Below, in pieces: positions 25,201-36,945 of a stretch of 64,000 nt of DNA. Numbering within the stretch: the stretch's first letter is position 1; every line of letters begins with the position of its first letter. The notes beneath the pieces are model-generated. The model was not told the DNA's origin, searched no databases, and was given only the letters and a program-made list of their open reading frames with translations. A program made the position numbers and the translations under genes. The DNA is taken from the NCBI GenBank assembly GCA_009760855.2, contig WPIO01000001.1, positions 13,769,001 to 13,833,000 of the forward strand, read 5' to 3'. The DNA is from Cristatella mucedo. Its lineage: Eukaryota; Bryozoa; Phylactolaemata; Cristatellidae.

Positions 25201-26497
25201 CTGGTCTAGTCACATGGCACCCGGAGCCATGCTTCCATGCATGTTGTCATCAGAAACTATTATTAATGATGAAGGAATTACAACATCCTGTGTATGCTGA
25301 TTTTGAGAAAGCTTACGCATGCCAAGTATCGTTGCACATGCTATGTCAATACATGCCAATATCTGATCGAGTTTCGGTCGATTGTGTAGCTTTGGGCCAT
25401 GCCAGTGCTGTCGATTACCATACATTGCCTGAGATTGTACCAGTGAATTGGTTTAAATCATGTGGTTGCACTTAAGCATAGTCTGATGCAACGTGTATTT
25501 AAAATTGGAGCGATCAAATTTCTAGGCTTTTTTGCAGCAGAATGCAGTTGGTCCGGGCCATTGCAGTCAATTGCCGTGTCTTGCATGTGAATGCCCGAGG
25601 TAATTGTAATGAAATTGTGCAAGCACACTAGAAGAATAATATTTACAAAGAAGAGTAATGTGCAATCAAATTCGAACTTATTGTATATGATTTCTGGTCT
25701 TTTTTGGCCGATTGTGGTTGCCAAGGAAAAATTCTGTTTTACTTCATCGTTGGTGAAAAGGGCAAAACCCGCATGTAAGCATAAGCTCAAAAAAGTTATG
25801 CTTATATGCATCAGAGGAGGCTATCCCAGTGGAAGTATATATTGGACGTGATTTTTCTTTATAAAAAGAAGCAACATCCGAGTTGATTCACAGAATTCGC
25901 CAAGTCTGTATGGCAGCACTTCATATATATATCGAAAACTATGGAGGTTACTACAGTTACCCGACTTTACCGACCGAATCCTCCTCAGGATCCCGACCTT
26001 ACCACAGATTAAAAACCGACACCGACAAGTTGGCAGTTTTTCATTATACTGGGGCATCAGCAGTTTGAATAATAGTGTTAGTGCAGTCACTCACAGCTGG
26101 AGTTATGATGCCGGCTTGCAAAATTACCTAGATAGTGACATGCTTTTTCTATTTGCGATGATTGCTGCTTTCTAGTCTTATACTGTTTGCCAAATTAACG
26201 TTTTCATTCAACTTACCAAATTTAATGTGCATTCTGTATCTTGCCTTTCTGGTTGCAGTAGCAAAGCAGATATACCAGTGGGTTTATTAGTGCCATTCAA
26301 ATTGTATTGAGTATGGTCGTTTTTTAATCTTGTATGCGTGTTCGTGAACCTCTGGGAGCTAGGTGGAGAAGCTTAGAGAGTCATGGTATAAAGAAGTGGG
26401 TGCATGAGTACTATTTTTCGTTGCAGACATAGATCAGTACTGCAAAGCAGTGACCTTGGCCGACACATACCGAGATCATTACAAGGTCACAGCCTGA
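19280..26497 (+). CDS. RPA3: Replication protein A 14 kDa subunit (four exons)
   Basis: Exons 19280-19381, 21671-21742, 24099-24213 and 26427-26497 join in phase to 119 codons plus TGA (human RPA3 is 121 aa). Exon 1 gives HRVTEPMLRNFVGKRVALLG (human [20 protein letters not shown]). Exon 2 gives LRFKIKQDGKPVRVQLSEP, the central OB-fold strands. Exon 3 gives MEVYGVVLNDLSIKADSYIE (human [20 protein letters not shown]). Exon 4 gives the C-terminal trimerisation helix IDQYCKAVTLADTYRDHY, then KVTA. Donors are gtatgc, gtacgc and gtaagt; acceptors are tttgtag, gctacag and gttgcag. RPA3 is the small OB-fold subunit of the ssDNA-binding RPA trimer in replication, repair and recombination. The gene converges with MIOS. 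Identity rests on collinear motifs over the whole length. Confidence 0.92.
19770..20010 (-). mobile_element. LINE 3' tail fragment in RPA3 intron 1
   Basis: It starts with the (ATT)n/aataataata edge at 19770, followed by the family tail (gtgccctcagagaactcagt) and the gcatgc-rich tandem section. It ends near ggacccactaaatgc, the ORF2 terminus block of the LINE family. It is only the untranslated 3' part, on the minus strand. Confidence 0.75.
20438..20875 (-). mobile_element. SINE family A, split by a MITE
   Basis: The two halves, about 20438-20471 and 20745-20875, together give one family A copy on the minus strand (tail ggctgttggatcagcc; head with tcgaacccacaacctgggtc and cttactctctagcc). 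The break is the hAT-type insertion described separately. Confidence 0.8.
20472..20744. mobile_element. hAT-type MITE, 273 bp, 8-bp TSD
   Basis: The element starts cagaggcagagccaggattt and ends ccccctggctctgccgatg. Its terminal inverted repeats share ggcagagccagg. It is flanked on both sides by catagcag (20464-20471 and 20745-20752), a perfect 8-bp target-site duplication as expected for hAT transposases. Removing it restores a continuous SINE. It has no transposase frame, so it is non-autonomous. Superfamily assignment follows from TSD length and the CAG-type terminus. Confidence 0.85.
22067..22190 (-). mobile_element. LINE/SINE 3' tail fragment in RPA3 intron 2
   Basis: About 120 bp of the shared 3' tail: (ATA)-rich edge, caatgccctcatgaacttat, aatctctttctaggtagttt, then tgctgtaagggaagcgt. 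It has no coding part. Confidence 0.65.
22880..23515 (+). mobile_element. Degenerate LINE ORF2 fragment with nested insertion
   Basis: The plus strand shows diverged blocks of the LINE family: ccaaaatgacctttcaccag and caaatctgcccacttccag, a decayed LHWLPV block, and the ctcaaatcctgtggagaccg block near 23390. A separate minus-strand tail (about 23206-23290) has inserted into it, between the ggtccct and ctcttgctccggcc parts of the same ORF. It is much older-looking than the copies at 49 or 58 kb. Confidence 0.7.
23516..24098 (+). other. RPA3 intron 2, right part
   Basis: The segment is T-rich and ends in the acceptor ttctgctacag before RPA3 exon 3. An open frame near 23600-23893 is leucine-rich by composition only. 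No gene or repeat is recognised. Confidence 0.5.
24214..26426 (+). other. RPA3 intron 3 (2.2 kb)
   Basis: The intron opens with gtaagt and ends in ttttcgttgcag. Short open frames on both strands have no family motifs, and no LINE or SINE block is evident. A tttatt hexamer at 26283 could serve as a poly(A) signal for MIOS on the other strand. Confidence 0.6.
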
Positions 26498-26546
26498 CTT
26501 GATCTAAGAAACCAGTAATACAGATCTTCTTTGTACATAATTTAAA

Positions 26547-26552
26547 AATAAA
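26547..26552 (+). promoter_or_regulatory. RPA3 poly(A) signal
   Basis: AATAAA lies 50 bp after the RPA3 stop codon in an A/T-rich stretch. With cleavage 10-30 bp later, the RPA3 transcript would end just before the MIOS stop codon at 26618 on the opposite strand. Confidence 0.6.
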
Positions 26553-26617
26553 TATATTATATGATCATTGACACAAGAGTAAGTTCAACTAAACAATGTA
26601 CCCCAAGAAGTGAGCAC

Positions 26618-26714
26618 TCAATCGTGTAGGTTGATCTGCTGGACCAGCAATGGTATAGTGTCTATAGCATAGCATTTGCATGTACAGCCACTGACCATGC
26701 ATTCATTGTTGTGC
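26618..26714 (-). CDS. MIOS: MIOS last coding exon
   Basis: Acceptor tttgtag; the exon encodes [18 protein letters not shown] and ends LHD then TGA (stop 26618-26620). Human MIOS has HAECPVSACTCKCMQLD here. The H-x3-C-x4-C-x-C-x-C ligand pattern of the terminal zinc site is intact. The human proline after the first Cys is Met here. The one-base overhang completes the GG left by the previous exon. Confidence 0.92.
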
Positions 26715-29700
26715 CTACAAAGACAAAAAGTGTGCATGTAGTTTTTTCTTTACAATTTCTTGAAAAAGCCCGCTGAAAAAATGATTGCTCAATAATAAGG
26801 ATATTGAACAATGTCGAAGTCTCCTACAAGCTACATTGTAAACATGCTGATGCTCCGAGCAAAGGTAATCCATAGCAGGTATGACGAAATACTCAATGCC
26901 TTTAAGACTTAGAACATCTTAGAATATTAATTCAAGAAGTAATTGCTTGCCCATCTTAGAAGATTAATTAAAGGACTTATTGCTCGCTCTTCTTGACAAA
27001 TTGGTAAGGCGAGTGCCTTAACCACTGGCCCAAATCTTGGTGTTTTATCACCTGATACCAAGATAAATTCAGTAAAGAAGTCTTAAAACACAATGCTGAA
27101 AGCATTAATTGAATTAAAGCACGTGCAAACAAGATGTGAAAGTACAGCCCCGAGGCAAGATTGGTGCTGGCTATTTGCCATTGCAGCTCTAGGCTAAGAA
27201 CCTAAGGACAAGGTCATTTATGCATGTCATGACATGAGCAACTGGGGTAAATCAGCTTAAGAAAACGTGTACGATTCATCCTGATGGTCACGTCAATATC
27301 ATACGTCGGCAAAGATTCTCTATAGGCTAGTGTAAGGCATTGGAAGACATCTCGAAAAGTACCTTTAAATTGACCTTGGTCGAGACAGCAACTCAAAAAT
27401 TGCTGACTGAAAGGACGTGCCACCATTATACTGCCTACTGCTTGCAGTGATACCACTAATCATTTGGCCATTATTTCTATAAACATCTGTAAAGTGCCTA
27501 GAAAGAGATCAATTCTCTGAGGGTGCTATACAATTGTATTATTATTATTACCATTTAAGAATGGCCAAAGTATAGCAGACCGGCAGCATCCCTTCACTTC
27601 GCCCATGCCACTGAAATGCACGGTCCTATTCTACCACAACTTTCTCCACCACAGCTGAGGATAGTAGTACCTTTCATCATCCGGTCGGTATTGAATGAGG
27701 TCTTCATACCGAGATGCCCAACTAATTCGTGTCACTTGGTTAAAATGGGACAATCGCGTCATCACAAGAGAATTCTCTCGCCCGTTAACTTACAAGTAAA
27801 GGAATTCACAGTATGGCAGCGTGCTCGGTTGGCCATTTCCATCGGCTGCATAACTAGTTGGATATTAATATAATTTACCAATTGGCATATGAAGCTGCAA
27901 CGTGCACTCTCATAATTGACAGTTAACGCTGACATAAAAAATTAATATAAATTTAAAGATGGTCATCACATACATATGTTCCACGCAAGCAACTCAATCC
28001 TGATTTGCGCCCTACTGCTGACGAATAAAATTAGATTTAGGTGGGCTTTATAAGAAAGCACCTCACCTATGACAAGGTCAAACAGGGATTTTGAGCACCG
28101 GACGGCCCAGATCGTGGTATATAGTTGCACATATAGTCTTTGCCGGACAGCAGACCAGGCTCACCAGCTTGGCTGGGCTTACCATTAGGTCACGGGACAC
28201 CCAGGCCCAAATTGTAATACAATACTGAAATTTCCCGATATTTTTCGGTGACATAAGCCAGCGCTGTCATAATGCACATTAGGACAGTTATTTCACTAAA
28301 AAATGGAAGGAGCACGGTAAAAAGTCGGGCAACTATAGCAACAAGCAATGAAGGTACCAGCTACGCACTGACTAAAAAGTCACATTACAAGCCGAGCTTG
28401 GGTTCTGATTCGAAGGCTATTATACGCACATGCCGAGCATGCGTGCACGCTAGCCACTTACCCAAACCATTCACGCAAATGTCCAGCGTGACCACCATGC
28501 CTGCAGCTCTGACACCAAGCAAACCAGTCATCAGCGCGTCCTGGAAAATAGCGATGCTTAGGCCACGACCACGAAGCAGCGCGGCCCATCACAGGCGGCA
28601 GCAGCACGGTCAGCAGGCAGAGGACAACCAAGAGCAGCTGGCGAGAGCAGTGAACCAGCAGACCCAGCTTAACCTACCGTAGGCATGATCATGGACCGGC
28701 TGCCGGGCAAGCGTCAGAGACGTCCCCATGCTCATCAGGCACAGCGAGCACCGCGGAAGCGGTTTCCTGCACTCGACGCACACGCTAACCTGCAACGTAC
28801 GGGCACTGTCGTCCACAGATCAACAGGCTATGCGGCCACGGCAGTGCGATTGTGACCCATAAGCTAACCAACCGCCAGGCGACGAACAAGACAAACGACC
28901 GCTCTCTATGCTGTGCTTTGCCAACAGATTTTTCTCTCTGCTGACTAATGACAAGTGCATCCGGACACAGTTTCAAGGGCCAACGCTGGCCGGCCCCATA
29001 GCTGGCTCACTAGGCTGCTTGCAGCAACACGGTGGCCGGTACATTAACACTAGCTCCCCTGGAAGGCTGCGGTCTAAGCATGACAAGAGGACAAGCGACT
29101 CTTGGCAGGTCCTGCTTTGACAGAGAGGCAGTTGGCAAGCTCGACCCAGGGCTCAGCGTACGGGGGCCATGCCTCCGGTGGCGGCTGCTTTTGCGGTAGA
29201 TCCTTTGCTCCAGATACCGCGGGCCGTCAAACTCGTCCGACTACTTCTGCACCACCGGGCGGTGAGCAATGAATGAGCCACCGATCGCAGCAATTGTACA
29301 CAGCAGCCACCTTCCATTTCAACGTCATGCTGTCAGAGTTTCAAGAGTAGAGTATGAGCATAATTTAGCAGAAGGCCTAGCGCTCCATGACACCTGCAGT
29401 GGCGGCGCCGGGGCTAGCTGGGATCTAGCTTAGAACCGCTCTCAAACACTCGCCCTTCGGACAGTGGCCAGCTAACGAAAAACTCAGTGAGCTTGCAGAC
29501 ACCGGCACTCCTGCAGCCCACAGCAAATCAGAATTGGTGACAAAAAGACGTCATTAGCCCAGCTTTGGACAATGCCAATGGTCGGAGCCAGCAGGAGGCT
29601 GGATGTCACGTCCACCAATTTGAATGCCCATTAACGAGCAAATAAATACAAGTGTGAAACTGCTACTTTTTTGTTTAGAGAATTCTTTCAAGCGGGGCTT

Positions 29701-32700
29701 AGTCTGCAGCCAATAGCCAGTCTCTAGTGAATCGACTAGGTGGGCGTGAGGCTGTTTTACCAGCGATTGGGCTTACCAATCTCTGTGCCGGTCCTTGGGA
29801 TAGCGCTAGACAAGTATTGGTTGTTTTTCGGCTCCAAACCCTCATGCCCACTCCCCCCCCCCCCTTGCCGAGGTGGTGGCATTCCTAGGCTACCGGTAAC
29901 GGCTGGCCGAATGTTGGCTGCTCTCGAAAGCCAGGCACATGCTATCAGCTGCTGCAGCAGCAGCAGCATGTCAGCAAACACCGAGAAGGGGTTTGCTTCC
30001 GGAGGCTTGCTACCTTGGTGAGCCGTAATGGCTCACTAGGTAAGGCGGTTGCTTTTCACGACCTCGGCCCCGAGGTCGTGGGTTCCAATCCTGTGGTAGG
30101 CGATCCTTTATCGCCACTGCAAGTAGTGGTGATAGACACTGCAAGCAGTGGTGATAGCCGTAAAGGCTCTTCTGTCGCTATACAAAAAGAGGCTGTTTAA
30201 TCAGCTAGTACTTTTTTAGCTTCGTTGAAATGCATAGTACGAGAACAGGCCGACTTCGCAGTAAACTATCGCAAGCGTTATGCAATTGCGATTATTGCTT
30301 AACATAACAGTATTGCATTTTGGAAGAAGCACATGCTTGCATTTGCTAAAGACATACCCCTTCAATATCCTCAGGATCAGGTAAGCATAGTTTGACTATG
30401 CAACAAAGGTACCTAATGCTATAGTCTATGCAGATGCAACCATCAAGGCATACTGGCATTATTCATCTGTATTGTGGGCATGAGGCACAACAAACAAATT
30501 AAAAACAAAATTACAACACAAGTTTTACGGCACGGAGAAACTCGAATTGAACATGCATCATCAAACTGAGTCCGGAAGAGGCCAGCCAAGGGGCTCTGCA
30601 GTAGCTCTGCGGTGCTCAGCAGAGCTACCGGCTCTATTTTCCCTACATATATCCATCCTCCTAGGAGGGCAGGGCAAAGACTTCCACGATGTTCAGCGAG
30701 CAGACAAAACACAGCAGCCCTCAGAGACCCGGTTGGACAGGTGTGCAAGCATTTCCCTACAGACGACGACTAAGCCGCCGAGTGGCCTCGAAAAGCCATT
30801 CGAGCAATCAACCCATCAGCAAACAGCTGGGATGGACGGGAGCGCACTGCCCGTCCATCCACAGCTGCTGCTGCTTCACTTTCTCAACTGTCCACCTGAC
30901 TCAGCTAGCTATGCCTCTCACGCTCTCTTTGTTTCGCGAGTTTAAGTCAGCTGGCACGTCGCATTCGCACCGAGTGTTACTGAGGCTTTCAGTGTGCCAA
31001 AGAAAACTCTCCAGTGTAACACCCACTCAGTCCTCGTGGCTTTGCGGCGTTACAGATGGAGATACATTAGCTAACCTTTTTTTAGTGAATTATACGTAGG
31101 AACTGCTTAAAAATCAGGGTCAAAGGTATACAGTACACATGCAAACACAACAAGCTGCCTCGCTTTTTTCAGTCACAGAGGCACAGGACAGCTGCAGCCA
31201 GCCCCAACATGCACAGTCTGCACATGGACTGCCAGGCATAAGCACCACAAACACATTCCCATACACCACACATGCAAACGCACACACGCATGCGCACACA
31301 CACGCACACACACGTGCACTAGCCTTACGAGTACACACGCACCAAGGATAAATACACACCTTTAGCTTGGAAGGCGGGTTTCCGCCGTATGTAGAGTAGG
31401 CACGGCGCTGACGCGAGTCCCCGTGGATGGCTGGTTTGCCACAGTAGTTGCACATAATAAATATTTCCTTGCTTCTCTCCCACTGCTTCCGGAAGAAGAT
31501 GTCAAAATCGGCTCTACATTATGAAGAAAAGTGAAGGCACTTACAATCGACGATGGCTGGGTGGACGGGGGGGGGGGGGGGGGGTGGGGGGAGCATCCAA
31601 ATGAGCACTTACTTTACTACACAAATACACCTAGGCAGGGACAGCGGTGAAGAGTCGAGATAAAAGGGACCGAATGGAGAACTCCGTCAGGCAGCAGCAG
31701 CCTACCAGCCACCTCATATCTTGTTTGACTAAGTCAAATGCTACCTGCTTGCCTTGTGTCGATAGTTAAGCTGTGAAAATCTCACAGATAAATTAGCTAC
31801 CAAAAAGACTAAAATGGCTAACGCTGAAAAGGAAGGGAGAGATGATGCTGAGAGTGATAGAGACGGGACAAGACTTAACAGCAGTTACGAACAAACCTCA
31901 AAGTTGCTCAGATCAGGACAAATGACTAAAAAACAAGTCGGCAAAAACAATTTGCTGAGCAAACAAATTACTGCTAAGCCATGGGGTGCTACACACGACC
32001 AACTAGTTACTAAGCCTAATCCCAACAGCTCTACGCTCCTGTGAATCATCCGGACTGTATTCTTCGTTTTCGATCTATTTATTTATGCTTTTTAGTAAAC
32101 AACCCCGTGGGTCAACGTCATTATCATCATACATAGATCTTCAAGGCCAGGCTTAGCTCCTTCCCACCTAGCTGAGCCACAACAGAATCAGCCTTCTCGA
32201 CCCTCGGGTCCCCCAAGTATTATCTATTAACTGCTCAATTTTTTCGCTTAAATGATCTACACGACTGGGAATTTTTTGCTCAGCAGGTCCCAGACTTGAC
32301 TACCCTTCTGCGGTCCTTGAACAAAAATGCAACTAATCCTACTGAAGCTGTTCCTTGAACTTCTTTCCAGCAGTCGCTGCTGCTAGATCTCTGCTACTCA
32401 CTCCATCAAGTGCTGCCAATTCAGCAATGTCTTAAATTTTTTCTGGTGAGTGAGATTATGCTGTTGGCTCTCAATTGTGCAGCAAAGTACTTCGGCTACT
32501 CACTCTGTGCTCTCCGTATCTCACATCTCCAGATCGTGAGGAGCAGGTTAAAAGTAACTTTTGTGGAGAGGCTGCTTTCTCTTAACTGCATTGGTTTAAC
32601 TCAAGCAGGCTAGCAGCAACAAAACTATACACCTCTGTAGCCGTGGTCATGCCAGTACTTCAACACACACGGTCAATGAGAACATCACAGATCTCGTAGC

Positions 32701-35700
32701 CAAGAAAGTATTTACTCATACGTGCACAAATTTTGCTGGAAGTCAAACTTGCCAAAAAATGTATTCGACATGCAAAATGAAAAACCGACCCTTCACTTTT
32801 TCAAACTTCCACTTTTCTTGACAACCCTGTTAGCACTGGCGATGGCTTCACGCTAAATCACTTACCTCAGTTCAAAGAATTTCCACTCGTTTAGCAAATG
32901 GCGGTAACTGAAACGACAAGCGAAACTACTTGTCAGTGCCACCTATTGACTTGCGAAGATGGAGTCACAAACAAAAGAAGAGCGGCAATGCAAACACATA
33001 CAAACAATGGCATGCCAAGATCAAGGGAAAACCTGACCAAGCCCACGACATCAAGTCACAGAAAGACGGATGAGGAGCAACTGTTGGCAATCTGCCAGGT
33101 GCACCTCGTCCAACCAGAATAATATGGCAATAGTGGAATATTAAGGTGAAGGATCACAGGAAAATCTACACCGGCAATAGCACAACAATTATTAAAACCA
33201 AATAGATATTTAATTATAACAATTTTAATAGGTCGTTTGTATAAGGGTGCTAAATCTCTACCTCGGCTTTTTCAACTTACAGCAGGAGAAGCAATAGCCA
33301 AAGCTAATGCGAAATGCATAGTATCATGCTTCGACAATCATGCTAATGAATTAATAGGCAAACCTAGCCTCACTTAGACACCGAACTGCCTAACCCTCAA
33401 AAAGGGCTCAGCCAGCATTTCTAAGGTAGCCACTTCATCAAACTCATGAATGTCTTTTTCCAAAACTACCTTTCACTGGATGACTACAACAGCTCTATAG
33501 TCAAGTATGGCTCTTTCAGCTACATCACATAAAAAAAATTTGGAATAGTAAGACAAGAATATCCCAGCCAAACTGGTCCATGCATTTATGATGTGCCGTC
33601 TAGATTTCTCCAACTCACTACTAGACTTCCTAACAATGCAATAAGATGCTTGAAGTTGGTGCAAAACTCTGCAGCTAGGCATCTGTCTGTCATGAAAGTC
33701 AAAACTGCCATATTACGCAGCTTCTCACTAACCAGGAGTGGCTCACTATCAAATGGGGCATCGATTTCAAGGTTCTGTCACTCACTTTTAGATTCTTTCA
33801 TTCTCTTGCTCCGGCCTATCTCGTCGAAGTACTTCCTCATTAGGCTCCGAATCAAACCAGCTGCTTTTCTGACTCATACTCAACTTCGTGCCTAGGAGCA
33901 ACCTCAAATCCTTTGGAGACCGTGCCTTCGTGCATGTGCTCCTAAAGGCTAGAACTCACAACCATTCGACATAGCCCAGGAGGTAAGGTGCTCGCTCTTC
34001 ACGACCGATGTCGTGGGTTCGAATCTTGCATTTGGGCGATCCTTTATAGCCAACAGCATGTGGTGTTGAGTTGATAAATCTCTTCTGCCTTTATACAAAT
34101 GAGGCTGTTAAATCAGCTAAGATTGTTTGCTAGAAATCCACCTGTTCCTCACAGCCTTTGCTCTGGCCATTGTTATAGTTCTCTGTGTATTTAAATATAA
34201 ATAAATAAATAAAATTCATTTGTATAGTGCCCCAAGAGAACTTAATCTCTATTCAGGCGCTTCACATATGCCTCGTGGCTCGAGCCCACGACCTCAGCCA
34301 GACCTTGGTCGGGCGAGCACCTTAAACCGCTGGACCAACCCAGCTCGGCACTTACGTGTGTAGAAATTGTGTATGTTAGCACTAACCAATTGCTATAATT
34401 TCTTTCCAGACAATGGCAAGTACCTTGAAAGAGCTGTTGTTCTCTCCAGGTGATATACCAATGTTTTACCAGTATTATTTATTGGCAGAGGGCAAATAAA
34501 TATGACTGGTATGTGAGGTCTCGCAACTGTTAAAAATAATAGCAGCTTGCTCTCAGTAATAACCACTGTGCCCCCGTGCTAATCGCTATGCATACATGCT
34601 CTCAGAGTGGTGTCTGTAGGCTGCAGCAGCATATCGATTCTTGCATGATATGCAAGACAACAACCAGATGGTGTCACGACGACTGCCTCGAAAAAACGAA
34701 GGATGTTAATGACATAACCATGTCAAAAAAGTTGTCCTTACTAAAGACGTTGGTGTTGGTAAAAGCAGTACATGCAGTCAAATTTCTCCACCCACTTTCA
34801 AGGCCTGCCAGTTGAACTCGGTCATAAGTACGTAGCCGAACTGCTACATACGCAGCATCCCTCGCCCCCACCCTCATATCAACTTGGCGAAGTTACTCAG
34901 CCGGTTCGTTTCCTTCACACAAATATGGTAAACCAGAGGCTTCGGCAATATCATGGTCACTCTGTACTTTCCAAAAACTACTTCAATGGCAATCGTAGCT
35001 AAGGCCACGGCGATTGCATTCCTTTAATCGATTACGAGTGCACAGCAGCGCTGCTTCAGGGACTAAAGTGCTATCTTCTTGGACCGCTATCTTCTTGGAC
35101 CGGCACGAATCGTGCAGCAGGTACCGTCTGTGGGCACCGATGACAGTAGACATAATGGTTGCAGCTCAGGACCCAAATGCAATAAAAACCTACATTCATG
35201 CAGTAAATCCAGATTCTGCTCGGGCAAGTGAGTAGCCGTTAACAGCAGAAGCCCTAAGCCCTTTGCTAAGATGGGTAGAATGATATCCAAATAGCTTTAT
35301 TGGTTGAGCACTAGCCCAGTAAACCATTCGCGACGATTCCCACTGGAGGCACTTTTTTGGTCCAGGTCCATTGCCTGAGCATTTCGCAGCACCAATTTTC
35401 AAATTTCTGTGGGCGACAGATGTCTCTGCTAGAAGGTTCACAACTCGAACAGCAATGGTGTCTACTCTTCGGTCGCTACCGATTGCTAATATATAGACTT
35501 CTACATGTAACTCCGTAAAAGTGTGAGGACTCTGGGCTTGCTATATCAAAGCGTCTCCGAAAGTACACCCAAAGGCCAGGCAATAATTTCAGTGAGCAAT
35601 CACAATCCAATACCGTGAATTGCATGTAACAATAATAAGTATTATTTTTTGTAATAAATCGAAAGCCGTGGCTGACTCACAATAGTAATCTAGCTGGCTC

Positions 35701-36872
35701 ATTGAGCAGCCGTCTCGACAAGCTACACAGACTCCATCGTCGGTCTGTTTTACAGGAGCACTGTTTGTCACACCCTCTTTCATTCTACGCTGCAAGCCGT
35801 GTGTCTAGCAAGAAACACGGCAAAACTGACCGACTCGCACGCATTCCAAGTGCAGAATTATAAATTAAAAGCCAGAGCAAACAACCGCCGAGCACTTACT
35901 TTTGGACCCAGTGTTCCACTCGAACGTCTTCTAATGCCACAGAATTAGGAAACGAATGGGCGACAGCCAGAGAAGCAGTCTGCACGTCACCGGTGAGATC
36001 GACATAGGCCTGAAGAAGGTCGATACCATCGCTCTCGAGCCCTACAGAATGGGCAGTTCAATTTCGCATTTCAGAAGAACGACAAAAGCACGATCCGTGA
36101 GTTCAATTTCGCATTTCAGAAAAACAACAAAAGCACGATCTGTGAGACACAGTAATGGCGATCAAGTCTATTCAAGCAAACATACACACAAAAGCTAATG
36201 GCCTCCAAAGTACATTGCCAAAACATGGCCAGTGAAAGTCACCGTGAGAAGACCTATGGATAGTGCATCAGCCAACTACCATTTCTGCACTTTGGTGCTA
36301 CAGAATAAATAGTGTGCATATGACTGATGACTGTCGTGGCCAGAAGCATCTCTGGGACTAACGCAACCGAAAACAAACAAATCAAATACCTGGAAATCAT
36401 GTGGTATTACCATATCAGAGTAGCAGGTAAGGTGCAAAAAGTCCTGCAGAATTCAGATGCCAACGAAAAGCATATGCATATTAGCCAACTAGATAGCAGT
36501 TAGCTAAAAAATTTCCACAACAAAGAGCTGGTGCCAGCATAGGCACACCAAAGGACTGAAGCCCCCTCTTATCAGGCTGAAGCCTCTCTTACCATGCTGA
36601 ACCCTGCCCCAGATGAGCATCCCACCAGCTTCGTGCTTGGCTGCATGCCCAATCAAACATATCCATCTCTGCTGTGATTGATCACCTCGGTCGAGTTCGA
36701 TGTACAGCTATCCCCCATAAAAGCCTCAGCCATTAAACAATATTCTGGTTATCACTCCAAAAGATCAATACTAGAATCACAAATAAGCCCCAAAGAGTCG
36801 GACGCTAATGGCTTCACTATACATACGAATCCAGAAAGGCACGACATGATCAAGACATGTGATCAATCGACA

Positions 36873-36945
<73 letters not shown>

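Noticed and set aside
28272-28682. A 136-codon plus-strand open frame
   Set aside because: It overlaps the MIOS zinc-module exons in antisense and has no domain of its own. The minus strand has homology and splice sites.
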